Below are positions 6,191-13,225 of a DNA stretch of 15,729 nucleotides, piece by piece. Each line of letters starts with the position of its first letter. Position 1 is the first letter of the stretch. This DNA comes from Oscillospiraceae bacterium (GTDB taxonomy: Bacteria; Bacillota; Clostridia; Oscillospirales; Ruminococcaceae). Position numbers and translations under genes: made by a program. Below the pieces are notes generated by a model. That model was given only the letters and a program-made list of their open reading frames with translations, was not told the origin of the DNA and did not search any database. The stretch covers positions 1-15,729 of the forward strand of contig CAAGDT010000095.1 of the NCBI GenBank assembly GCA_900768675.1. Direction: 5' to 3'.

Positions 6191-7123
6191 ATGCCTATAA
6201 ATATACCGAGCGACCTTCCCGCATACAACACGCTTATAAGCGAGAATATTTTTGTAATGCCGAAGGAGAAGGCTATGAGGCAGGATATACGGCCGCTGAA
6301 AGCCGCTATATTCAACCTTATGCCCACAAAAATAGAAACCGAAACCCAGCTTTTAAGGCTGCTCAGCAACACGCCCTTACAGGTTGACATAACCCTGCTT
6401 CGTACCGCAACCCATACCTCCAAGCACACGGCGGCGGAGCACCTTGACACGTTCTACAAGACCTTTGACGAAATCAGCCACGAGTATTTTGACGCACTTA
6501 TTATCACGGGTGCGCCTGTTGAGCGCTACGATTTTGAGGACGTAAGCTACTGGGACGAGCTTTGCGGAATTATGGAGTGGTCGAAATCCCACGCTTTTTC
6601 TACCGTTCATATCTGCTGGGGCGCTTTTGCGGGGCTTTACTACCACTACGGCATAAAAAAGCACAACCTTGACCGGAAAATGTTCGGCGTTTTCCCCCAT
6701 AAGGTTACCGACGTAAATCACCCCCTTACAAAGGGCTTTGACGACATTTTCTACGCCCCACATTCCCGCCACTCCGAGATTAAGGCGCAGGACATTCTCG
6801 ATAACCCGAAGCTTTCGCTGCTTGCATACTCCGACCTTGCGGGACCCTATATTATTGCGGACAAGACAAACAGACAGATTTTCATAACGGGACACGGCGA
6901 GTACGACAGGGACACCCTTAAAAACGAGTATTTCAGGGATATTTCAAAGGGTATCGCCTACGTTCCGCTTCCCTATAACTATTTTCCCGAGGACAACCCC
7001 GCTCTTATGCCAAAGTTTACCTGGCGGGGAACGGCAAGCCTTATGTATTCAAACTGGCTGAATTTCTGCGTATATCAGGAAACGCCCTTTGATTTGGAGA
7101 ATTTAGAGCCGCTTGTTATATAA
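6191..7123 (+). CDS. metA: homoserine O-acetyltransferase (MetA family)
   Basis: This 310-aa cytoplasmic enzyme of methionine synthesis activates homoserine by acylation before sulfur addition. It follows the MetA (homoserine trans-acylase) family over its whole length. Cys142 (HICWGA) is the acyl-enzyme nucleophile, and His235 and Glu237 (GHGEYDRD) complete the catalytic set at the canonical numbers. Residue 111, in GAPVERYDF, is Glu. In this family Glu111 is known to favour acetyl-CoA (Bacillus cereus type) and Gly111 succinyl-CoA (E. coli type), so acetylation is predicted; metAA would be the more precise symbol. The frame is open from 6128, but that codon is in the -35 box. ATG 6191 has GAGGAG at 6179-6184. 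The gene is transcribed alone and ends at a terminator shared with convergent maf. Confidence 0.96.
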   Translation: MPINIPSDLPAYNTLISENIFVMPKEKAMRQDIRPLKAAIFNLMPTKIETETQLLRLLSNTPLQVDITLLRTATHTSKHTAAEHLDTFYKTFDEISHEYFDALIITGAPVERYDFEDVSYWDELCGIMEWSKSHAFSTVHICWGAFAGLYYHYGIKKHNLDRKMFGVFPHKVTDVNHPLTKGFDDIFYAPHSRHSEIKAQDILDNPKLSLLAYSDLAGPYIIADKTNRQIFITGHGEYDRDTLKNEYFRDISKGIAYVPLPYNYFPEDNPALMPKFTWRGTASLMYSNWLNFCVYQETPFDLENLEPLVI

Positions 7124-7126
7124 CTA

Positions 7127-7157
7127 AAAACAGAGGCATTCTATACGCCTCTGTTTT
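7127..7157. terminator. bidirectional terminator between metA and maf
   Basis: AAAACAGAGGC at 7127-7137 pairs with GCCTCTGTTTT at 7147-7157 over a 9-nt loop. The stem is 11 bp with GC pairs near the loop. A T run (TTTTCTTTT) follows on the plus strand, and the A run at 7126-7130 serves as the T run on the minus strand. It sits exactly between convergent metA and maf. Confidence 0.9.
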
Positions 7158-7160
7158 CTT

Positions 7161-7718
7161 TTATATCAATCCCATTTCTCTCATAACCCTGTAAAGCTGC
7201 CCCGCCGGAAGCCCCATAACGTTATAATAATCGCCGTTTATCCGCTTCACAAGCAGCGCACCCTTGTCCTGTATTCCGTAAGCGCCCGCCTTGTCGAAGG
7301 GCTCTCCCGTGGCGATATAGCCCTCGATTTCCTCGTCTGTAAGCGGGTAAAATTCAACCTCGGTTTCCTTGCAGAAAACTCTTCTTTCGCCGCCGCTTAT
7401 AACGCATACTCCCGTAAAAACGCTGTGGGTAGTGCCCGAAAGAAGCTTAAGCATACGAAAGGCGTCAGCCTTGTCCTTCGGCTTTCCAAGAATTTCATTT
7501 CCTGCGGCTACAACCGTGTCTGCGCCTATAACCGCCGCTTCTTTGTGCAGGGCGAAAACCTCCTCCGCCTTGTCCTCAGCCAGCTTAGAAACGTATTCCT
7601 TCGGGGGCAGTTTTTTGTCTGCGTTTTCCTCTCCGACAGCGGGTATTATGGTGAAATCTTCGGTTATAATGGAAAGAAGCTCTTTTCTGCGGGGAGATTT
7701 GCTTGCAAGTATCAGCAT
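7161..7718 (-). CDS. maf: Maf family nucleoside triphosphate pyrophosphatase
   Basis: This 185-aa protein is the usual Maf length. Maf enzymes hydrolyse non-canonical or excess nucleoside triphosphates (dTTP/UTP and modified pyrimidine nucleotides) to monophosphates, and overexpression blocks septation in Bacillus. The visible signatures are the N-terminal SKSPRR (6-11), GADTVV with catalytic D67, LGKPKD (78-82), GEPFDKAGAYGIQ (138-150) and the NVMGLP motif near the C-terminus. The frame extends upstream to 7778, but ATG 7718 gives the canonical start MLILASKSPRR and has AAAGGAA about nine bases before it on the minus strand. It lies 13 nt after the GNAT gene on the same strand, so the two form an operon driven from the promoter at 8276-8304. 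Confidence 0.95.
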   Translation of the reverse strand: MLILASKSPRRKELLSIITEDFTIIPAVGEENADKKLPPKEYVSKLAEDKAEEVFALHKEAAVIGADTVVAAGNEILGKPKDKADAFRMLKLLSGTTHSVFTGVCVISGGERRVFCKETEVEFYPLTDEEIEGYIATGEPFDKAGAYGIQDKGALLVKRINGDYYNVMGLPAGQLYRVMREMGLI

Positions 7719-7731
7719 TTTCGTATTCCTT

Positions 7732-8250
7732 TCATTTCCTATTGTTTTCAGCTGTAAAAAGATAATGGGGCATATCAACGCCTCGGTAATGCTTTACCCA
7801 GCTGTCTGTTATCGTCATTCCGTTTCGCTTTGCAACATTCTGTGAGGGAATATTTGTGTCCCTTATAATGGAATGGATTTTATCGGCATTAAGCTTTGTG
7901 AAAGCGTATTTTTTGCAGGCAATCGCTGCTTCCGAGGCAAAGCCCTTGTGCCAGCAGTCCCTTCTGAACAGGTAGCCTATTTCAAGCAGCTCCTTGTCCT
8001 TCCATGGCTGCATTGTAATACCGCATTGTCCTATCATTTCATCATTTTCCTTTAAAACCGCAGCCCATAAGCCGAAGCTGTATTTTTGGTATCTTGCCAG
8101 CTGCCTGTCAAGCCACTCCTGGGTTTCTTCCAGGCTGAAAGCGCCGTTGTAGGCGTACATTGTCTCCTCGTCGGTTAAAATCCGGCTGAGTGCGTCAAAG
8201 TCGCATTGGTTAAGCTCTCTCAGATATAGTCTTTCTGTTTCAAGAATCAT
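7732..8250 (-). CDS. GNAT family N-acetyltransferase (RimJ/RimL type)
   Basis: This 172-aa protein has a typical single GNAT domain. It starts with the RimJ/L-like pattern ETERLYLRELNQCDFD. The acetyl-CoA pyrophosphate-binding segment is seen in RRDCWHKGFASEAA (about 96-109), where R-x-x-G-x-A is expected, preceded by the beta strand LLEIGYLF. The late segment NIPSQNVAKRNGM corresponds to the common N-x-x-S-x-x-[VL]-x-x-[KR]-x-G-[FM] motif of this group. The substrate (ribosomal protein, antibiotic or small amine) cannot be told from sequence. A strong site, AAGGAGG on the minus strand, precedes ATG 8250. It is first gene of a two-gene unit with maf. Confidence 0.92.
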   Translation of the reverse strand: MILETERLYLRELNQCDFDALSRILTDEETMYAYNGAFSLEETQEWLDRQLARYQKYSFGLWAAVLKENDEMIGQCGITMQPWKDKELLEIGYLFRRDCWHKGFASEAAIACKKYAFTKLNADKIHSIIRDTNIPSQNVAKRNGMTITDSWVKHYRGVDMPHYLFTAENNRK

Positions 8251-8275
8251 AACTTCCTCCTTAATGCGCCTATAA

Positions 8276-8304
8276 ATAATATCACTTTTTTCAATTTAAG
8301 TCAA
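8276..8304 (-). promoter_or_regulatory. sigma-A promoter of the GNAT-maf operon
   Basis: On the minus strand, TTGACT (complement of 8299-8304), a 17-nt spacer and TATTAT (complement of 8276-8281). Transcription would start near 8269, just ahead of the AAGGAGG ribosome site. Confidence 0.75.
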
Positions 8305-8331
8305 TATTTCCGCAGTAATACCTAAAAAATA

Positions 8332-8360
8332 TTGCAAATTGCGGACAAATGTGCTATAAT
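8332..8360 (+). promoter_or_regulatory. sigma-A promoter of the lepA operon with extended -10
   Basis: TTGCAA at 8332-8337, a 17-nt spacer and TATAAT at 8355-8360 with an upstream TGC. The 15 nt AAATGTGCTATAATA at 8347-8361 are identical to the metA promoter at 6143-6157. The short AT-rich leader runs to AGGAGG at 8392-8397. Confidence 0.8.
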
Positions 8361-8404
8361 AATCTGTATATAATTTTTGATATTTTTTATCAGGAGGAAA
8401 CAGC

Positions 8405-10222
8405 TTGTCAGACAGAGATTACCTTTCGGAAATACGCAATTTCTGCATAATTGCACATATAGACCACGGAAAATCCACCCTTGCCGACCGTATTCTTGAG
8501 CATACCAGCACGGTTGCCCAAAGGGATATGGAGGAACAGCTTCTTGACAATATGGAGCTTGAAAGAGAGCGGGGAATTACCATAAAGGCTCGTGCGGTAA
8601 GGCTCAATTACAAGGCGCAGGACGGCAATACCTACGTTTTCAACCTTATAGACACCCCCGGTCACGTTGACTTCAACTACGAGGTTTCCCGTTCCCTTAA
8701 TGCCTGCGAGGGTGCAATACTGATTGTTGACGCTTCACAGGGAATAGAGGCACAGACACTTGCGAATACCTATCTTGCCATTGAGCAGGATCTGGAGGTT
8801 GTGCCTGTTATCAATAAAATCGACCTTCCCTCGGCTCACCCGGAGGAGGTTAAGGAGGAAATCGAGGACGTAATCGGTATTCCAGCCGACGACGCACCCC
8901 TTATTTCCGCAAAAATGGGTATAAATATTGAGGCGGTTATGGAGCAGGTAGTTAAGTGCGTTCCTCCGCCAAAGGGCGACCCGGACGCACCGCTGAAGGC
9001 TCTTATTTTCGATAGCTACTACGACAGCTACAAGGGCGTTATCGTTTATGTAAGAGTAAAAGAGGGTACGCTTAAAGTCGGCGATAAGATAAGAATGATG
9101 GCGACTAAGGCGGAGTTTCAGGTTGTGGAGCTTGGATATATGGGTGCAACAAGCTTAATGCCCGCAAAGGAGCTTAAAGCGGGCGAGGTAGGCTATATCG
9201 CCGCTTCAATCAAGTCAATCGGCGATACCAAGGTGGGCGATACAGTAACTCTTGCGGAAACTCCAGCAGCAGAACCCCTTGCAGGCTACCGCAGCGTTAA
9301 CCCTATGGTTTTCAGCGGTATCTACCCCGCAGACGGTGCGAAGTACGGCGACCTGCGTGATGCTCTTGAGCGGCTTCAGCTCAACGACGCTTCTCTTACC
9401 TTTGAGCCGGAAACCTCAATCGCTCTCGGCTTCGGCTTCCGCTGCGGATTTTTGGGACTGCTGCACATGGATATAATTCAGGAGAGGCTTGAAAGAGAAT
9501 ACAATCTTGACCTTATTACTACTGCACCTTCTGTAATTTATAAAATAGACAAGAACAACGGGGAAACGGTATTTATCGACAACCCCACCAACTACCCCGA
9601 CCCCTCGGAGATAATGCAGGCGTATGAGCCTATGGTTGAGGTGCATGTGTTCAGCCCCTCCGACTATGTGGGAAATATAATGGAGCTTTGTCAGGAGCGC
9701 AGAGGCATTTTCAAGGATATGAAATATCTCGACCAGACAAGGGTTGACCTGCACTATGAGCTGCCACTTAACGAGATAGTTTACGACTTTTTCGACGCAC
9801 TTAAATCCCGTACAAAGGGCTATGCAAGCTACGATTACGAAATGCTTGGCTTCTTCCCCTCAAAGCTTGTCAAGCTTGATATTATGCTTAACGGCGAGGT
9901 GGTTGACGCTTTATCCTTTATAGTTCATGCCGACAAGGCTTACGGCAGGGCGAGAAAAATCGCCGAGAAGCTTAAGGACCATATCCCGCGGCAGCTCTTT
10001 GAGGTGCCTATTCAGGCGGCTATCGGCGGAAAGATAATTGCAAGAGAAACCGTCAAGGCTATGCGTAAGGATGTGCTTGCAAAGTGCTACGGCGGCGATA
10101 TTACCCGAAAGAAAAAGCTGCTTGAAAAGCAGAAGGAGGGCAAAAAGCGTATGCGCCAGCTGGGTACGGTAGAAGTGCCGCAGGAGGCGTTTATGGCGGT
10201 GCTCAAGCTTGATGATGAATAA
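8405..10222 (+). CDS. lepA: elongation factor 4 (LepA), ribosome-associated GTPase
   Basis: This is a 605-aa translational GTPase, full length for the family. EF-4/LepA acts on the ribosome, with proposed roles in back-translocation under ionic stress and in initiation or 30S assembly. GTP-binding motifs are in order: P-loop AHIDHGKS (17-24), the switch I segment RERGITI (54-60), DTPGH (83-87) and NKID (137-140). The LepA-specific C-terminal domain is recognisable from GKIIARETVKAMRKDV and CYGGDITRKKKLL to the end. The start is TTG at 8405, with a strong AGGAGG at 8392-8397 seven bases before it and the family N-terminus (RNFCIIAHIDHGKST) directly following. It is the first gene of lepA-hemW-dusB-SDR; hemW begins inside its last codons. 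Confidence 0.98.
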   Translation: MSDRDYLSEIRNFCIIAHIDHGKSTLADRILEHTSTVAQRDMEEQLLDNMELERERGITIKARAVRLNYKAQDGNTYVFNLIDTPGHVDFNYEVSRSLNACEGAILIVDASQGIEAQTLANTYLAIEQDLEVVPVINKIDLPSAHPEEVKEEIEDVIGIPADDAPLISAKMGINIEAVMEQVVKCVPPPKGDPDAPLKALIFDSYYDSYKGVIVYVRVKEGTLKVGDKIRMMATKAEFQVVELGYMGATSLMPAKELKAGEVGYIAASIKSIGDTKVGDTVTLAETPAAEPLAGYRSVNPMVFSGIYPADGAKYGDLRDALERLQLNDASLTFEPETSIALGFGFRCGFLGLLHMDIIQERLEREYNLDLITTAPSVIYKIDKNNGETVFIDNPTNYPDPSEIMQAYEPMVEVHVFSPSDYVGNIMELCQERRGIFKDMKYLDQTRVDLHYELPLNEIVYDFFDALKSRTKGYASYDYEMLGFFPSKLVKLDIMLNGEVVDALSFIVHADKAYGRARKIAEKLKDHIPRQLFEVPIQAAIGGKIIARETVKAMRKDVLAKCYGGDITRKKKLLEKQKEGKKRMRQLGTVEVPQEAFMAVLKLDDE

Positions 10223-11288
10223 TATCGGGCTTTACGTTCACGTTCCCTTCTGCCTGTCCAAATGCCCCTACTGCGACTTTTATTCGGTTAAGTACAGCCG
10301 CAGCCTTGCCGCAGACTATACAAAAGCCGTTATAAGAAATCTCGGACAGTACGGCGATACCTTCGATACTGTTTATTTCGGCGGCGGAACTCCAGTTCTG
10401 ATGTGGGAGGGCTTATGCGAAATACTGAAATCGGTGAAGATTGCCGATGGTGCTGAAATAACTCTTGAAGCAAATCCTTGTGTAACTACCGGGCAGGCGC
10501 TTTGCGGGCTGAGAGAAGCGGGGGTTAACCGTATTTCCTTTGGCGTGCAGTCCCTTTCTCCCTCGGAGCTTGTGTTTCTTGGGCGGCGACATAGCGCAGA
10601 ACAGGCGGAAAACGCAGTTCTCCTTGCTCATAAGGCTGGGTTTACGAATATTTCAGCGGATATAATGCTCGGGCTTGAGGGTCAGACAAAGGAGAGCCTT
10701 AAATACACAATTGAGCGGCTTTCGGAACTGCCCATAACCCACGTTTCCGCCTATATGCTGAAAATCGAGGAGGGTACGCCCTTTGCGGAGAGAAAGCTGA
10801 ATCTTCCCGATGAAGAAACGGTATCCGAGCTTTATCTGTATGCGGTTTCGCTGCTTGAAGAAAAGGGCTTTATGCAGTACGAAATCAGCAATTTTGCAAA
10901 AGAAGGCTATGAGTGCCGCCACAATCTGAAATACTGGCGGTGCGAGGAATATCTTGGAATAGGTGCGGCGGCACATTCCTATTACGGAGGAAAGCGTTTC
11001 TGTACAGAAAGGGATATTGAGGGATTTATAGCCTCCGAATTTCAGCAGATAACCGTTACTGACGATAATCCGGGCGGCTTTGAGGAATACGCTATGCTAA
11101 GGTTACGACTCAGCGAAGGGCTGTCCTTCTCGGACTGCGAAAGCTTCGGAGTAAGCAGGGAAGAAGTGCTGAAAAGGTGCAGAATAATCCCCGACAGCCT
11201 GATATTGCAAACAGAAAAGGAGATTTCACTTACACCGCAGGGTTTTCTTGTATCTAACGCAGTAATCGGAAAGATTTTGGGCTACTGA
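10212..11288 (+). CDS. hemW: HemW-type radical SAM protein (heme chaperone, HemN-like)
   Basis: This 358-aa radical SAM protein has an N-terminal cluster motif C14-x3-C18-x2-C21 followed by D-F (PFCLSKCPYCDFYS). True coproporphyrinogen dehydrogenase HemN has a fourth Cys (CxxxCxxCxC) in place of this Phe, so HemW is the better call. HemW binds heme and is thought to insert it into respiratory proteins; many entries are still labelled oxygen-independent coproporphyrinogen III oxidase. GGGTP (57-61) is the SAM-binding glycine motif, and the HNLKYW segment near the middle is typical of HemW. In-frame starts are TTG 10209, ATG 10212 and ATG 10215; no strong ribosome site separates them. The gene overlaps lepA by 8-14 nt and is likely translated by coupling, as lepA-hemW neighbours are common in Firmicutes. 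Confidence 0.94.
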   Translation: MMNNIGLYVHVPFCLSKCPYCDFYSVKYSRSLAADYTKAVIRNLGQYGDTFDTVYFGGGTPVLMWEGLCEILKSVKIADGAEITLEANPCVTTGQALCGLREAGVNRISFGVQSLSPSELVFLGRRHSAEQAENAVLLAHKAGFTNISADIMLGLEGQTKESLKYTIERLSELPITHVSAYMLKIEEGTPFAERKLNLPDEETVSELYLYAVSLLEEKGFMQYEISNFAKEGYECRHNLKYWRCEEYLGIGAAAHSYYGGKRFCTERDIEGFIASEFQQITVTDDNPGGFEEYAMLRLRLSEGLSFSDCESFGVSREEVLKRCRIIPDSLILQTEKEISLTPQGFLVSNAVIGKILGY

Positions 11289-11291
11289 TTT

Positions 11292-12260
11292 ATGGAATAT
11301 ATCACTATTGGAAATGTAAAAATAAGAAAAACAGCGGCTCTTGCGCCTATGGCGGGTGTTGCTGACAGGGCTTTCAGGAATGTTGCAAAAGAGTTCGGTG
11401 CAGCTTATCTTGTAGGCGAAATGGCGAGCTGCAAGGGGCTTGTTTACAGCGACAGAAAGACCGCCGAGCTGCTTACTGTTACGGAAAAAGAGCGGCCTAT
11501 GGCAATTCAGCTTTTCGGAAGCGAGCCTGAATTTGTTGCTCCCGCAGTTGAAATTGCAGAGCGTTTTTGCCCCGATATAATCGACATAAACTGCGGCTGT
11601 CCTGTTCCTAAGGTGGCGGGAAACGGCGCAGGAAGCGCACTTATGAAGAACCCGAAGCTTTTCGGGGAGATAGTTTCTGCGGCAGTCAAGGCGGCAAAAG
11701 TTCCCGTTACGGTAAAAATCCGAAAGGGCTGGGACGAAGGCAGCGTAAATGCAGTTGAAATTGCAAAAATAGCCGAGGAATGCGGCGCTTCTGCGGTGGC
11801 AGTCCACGGCAGAACAAAAAATCAGATGTACAACGGAAAAGCGGACTGGGACATAATTGCGCAGGTTAAGCAGACTGTAAAAATCCCCGTTATAGGAAAC
11901 GGGGACGTTGACAGTCCCGAAAGCTGCGAGAAAATGTATAAATATACAGGCTGCGACCTTGTTATGATAGGAAGGGCGGCCTGCGGAAATCCATGGCTTT
12001 TCAGAGATATAGAGAACTATTTTTCGGGAAAAGAGCCCGAGCCGCCGCCGGATACGGCTGAACGTATGCGGGTTATGGAGCGGCATATTAAAATGCTTGT
12101 GGAATATAAGGGAGAGGTTATCGGAATGAAGGAGGCACGAATGCAGACGGGCTGGTATCTTAAGGGTATGCCCGGTGCAGCTAAATTCAGGGCGCAGTGC
12201 GGTGCGCTTTCAACTCTTGATGACCTAAAGCGGCTTATAGACGAGGTACTGAGCCGATAA
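11292..12260 (+). CDS. dusB: tRNA-dihydrouridine synthase
   Basis: This 322-aa FMN enzyme reduces uridine to dihydrouridine in the tRNA D-loop, using NADPH. The N-terminal TIM-barrel FMN site reads APMAGVADRAFR (18-29), and the catalytic Cys lies in NCGCP (100-104, C103), part of INCGCPVPKV. KIRKGW, AVHGRT and PVIGNGD are the usual later barrel strands carrying the FMN phosphate and tRNA-contact residues, and a small helical tRNA-binding domain occupies about residues 245-322. The length and the NxGCPxxKV form fit the DusB group common in Firmicutes. ATG 11292 is 3 nt after the hemW stop with no strong ribosome site, so it is probably coupled to hemW. Confidence 0.95.
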   Translation: MEYITIGNVKIRKTAALAPMAGVADRAFRNVAKEFGAAYLVGEMASCKGLVYSDRKTAELLTVTEKERPMAIQLFGSEPEFVAPAVEIAERFCPDIIDINCGCPVPKVAGNGAGSALMKNPKLFGEIVSAAVKAAKVPVTVKIRKGWDEGSVNAVEIAKIAEECGASAVAVHGRTKNQMYNGKADWDIIAQVKQTVKIPVIGNGDVDSPESCEKMYKYTGCDLVMIGRAACGNPWLFRDIENYFSGKEPEPPPDTAERMRVMERHIKMLVEYKGEVIGMKEARMQTGWYLKGMPGAAKFRAQCGALSTLDDLKRLIDEVLSR

Positions 12261-12273
12261 AGAAAGGAACAAT

Positions 12274-13062
12274 ATGATTGCACTTATTACAGGAGCAAGT
12301 TCGGGTATAGGAAGAGCGATTGCGGTAGGGCTTGCACGCAGAGGCTTTAATCTTATTATTACAGCAAGGCGCAGACAGCGGCTTGTGGAGCTTAAAAAAG
12401 AGGTTACGGAAAATTACGGAGTAAAGGTAAAGATTATCTGCCGTGATTTGTCAAAGGCGGAGGAATGTAAGGCGCTTTTCGAGGACGTAAAGAGCGTAAA
12501 TATCGACGTTTTAATCAATAATGCAGGCTTCGGTGTTTTCGGAAAATTTACCGAAACAGACCTTGACGACGAGCTGAAAATGCTTGACGTAAATATCCGT
12601 GCAGTCCATATTCTTACAAAGCTTTTTCTTAAGAAATTCATGGAGAGAAATTCGGGATATATCCTTAATACTGCTTCTCTTGCAGGCTTTATGGCAGGAC
12701 CCATGTTCTCATCCTATTACGCTTCTAAAAACTATGTTCTTCAGCTTACAAAGGCGATTTACGAGGAGCTTCGCTACGAAAAATCCAACGTGTATATCGG
12801 CGCCTTCTGTCCCGGACCCGTAAGAACGGAGTTCAACGAGATTTCGGGGGCTGAGTTTGCAGTAAAAGGCATTGATGAGAATTACGCTGCCGAATACGCT
12901 ATTGAGAAAATGTTTGACGGGCAGCTTATAATCGTTCCTACTCTTATGGCAAAAGCAACAGCTGCGGCAGCAAAAATTACTCCCACAAAGCTTATGCTTG
13001 CTGCAACAGGAAAGGTTCAGCGTTCAAGGCTTACAAAAGAGGACAGCAGCAAGGAAAAATAA
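12274..13062 (+). CDS. short-chain dehydrogenase/reductase (SDR)
   Basis: This 262-aa classical-type SDR oxidoreductase has a Rossmann cofactor motif TGASSGIG (6-13), NNAG (82-85), N108 and the catalytic S135, Y148 and K152 (YYASK), so it should be active. The arginines after the second strand (TARRRQR, 30-36) favour NADP(H). The sequence resembles the DltE/YqjQ-like SDR group; the substrate is unknown. The C-terminal 45 residues are Ala/Lys-rich and lack clear family features. The start at 12274 has AAAGGAA five bases upstream. It is last gene of the lepA operon, 13 nt after dusB. Confidence 0.93.
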   Translation: MIALITGASSGIGRAIAVGLARRGFNLIITARRRQRLVELKKEVTENYGVKVKIICRDLSKAEECKALFEDVKSVNIDVLINNAGFGVFGKFTETDLDDELKMLDVNIRAVHILTKLFLKKFMERNSGYILNTASLAGFMAGPMFSSYYASKNYVLQLTKAIYEELRYEKSNVYIGAFCPGPVRTEFNEISGAEFAVKGIDENYAAEYAIEKMFDGQLIIVPTLMAKATAAAAKITPTKLMLAATGKVQRSRLTKEDSSKEK

Positions 13063-13080
13063 GCGGATTTTGCTTTTTTT
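13055..13080 (+). terminator. weak intrinsic terminator after the SDR gene
   Basis: AAGC at 13061-13064 pairs with GCTT at 13072-13075 over a 7-nt loop. After one U-U mismatch, five more A-U pairs can extend the stem, and it ends in a run of eight Ts (13073-13080). The stem begins within the SDR stop region and is weak in GC, so efficiency is uncertain. Confidence 0.45.
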
Positions 13081-13102
13081 CGACTAAATTTGCGGTTTTA
13101 AC

Positions 13103-13131
13103 TTGAATTTACTTCACATATATGATAGAAT
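13103..13131 (+). promoter_or_regulatory. sigma-A promoter of the Ddl-like/DUF1934/argS operon
   Basis: TTGAAT at 13103-13108, a 17-nt spacer and TAGAAT at 13126-13131. Transcription is expected near 13138, giving an 88-nt leader before the first ATG at 13226. Confidence 0.75.
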
Positions 13132-13143
13132 AAATAAGATATA

Positions 13144-13183
13144 CAGGCAGCAGTCTGAAAGCTGCCTGCAATAACAGCTTTTA
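13144..13183 (+). promoter_or_regulatory. leader RNA with two mutually exclusive hairpins upstream of the Ddl-like/argS operon
   Basis: Hairpin A is CAGGCAGC (13144-13151) with GCTGCCTG (13161-13168), 8 bp over a 9-nt loop. Hairpin B is AAAGCTG (13158-13164) with CAGCTTT (13175-13181), extendable by a G-U and a U-A pair to 13183. Both use bases 13161-13164, so only one can form at a time. Hairpin B is followed by TACTTCG rather than a U run. The leader lacks the T-box AGGGTGG signature. A switching role is inference from base pairing only. Confidence 0.4.
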
Positions 13184-13225
13184 TACTTCGCAAGACATAA
13201 TAGATTTCTGAAAGGATAACCGTTA

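Noticed and set aside
11226..12086. 286-codon minus-strand open frame opposite dusB
   Set aside because: dusB is unmistakable on the plus strand; the reverse frame is Cys/Asn/Phe-rich, lacks domains and a ribosome site.
13132..13225. T-box leader controlling argS
   Set aside because: The leader is only about 88 nt, has no AGGGTGG T-box sequence and no room for stem I.
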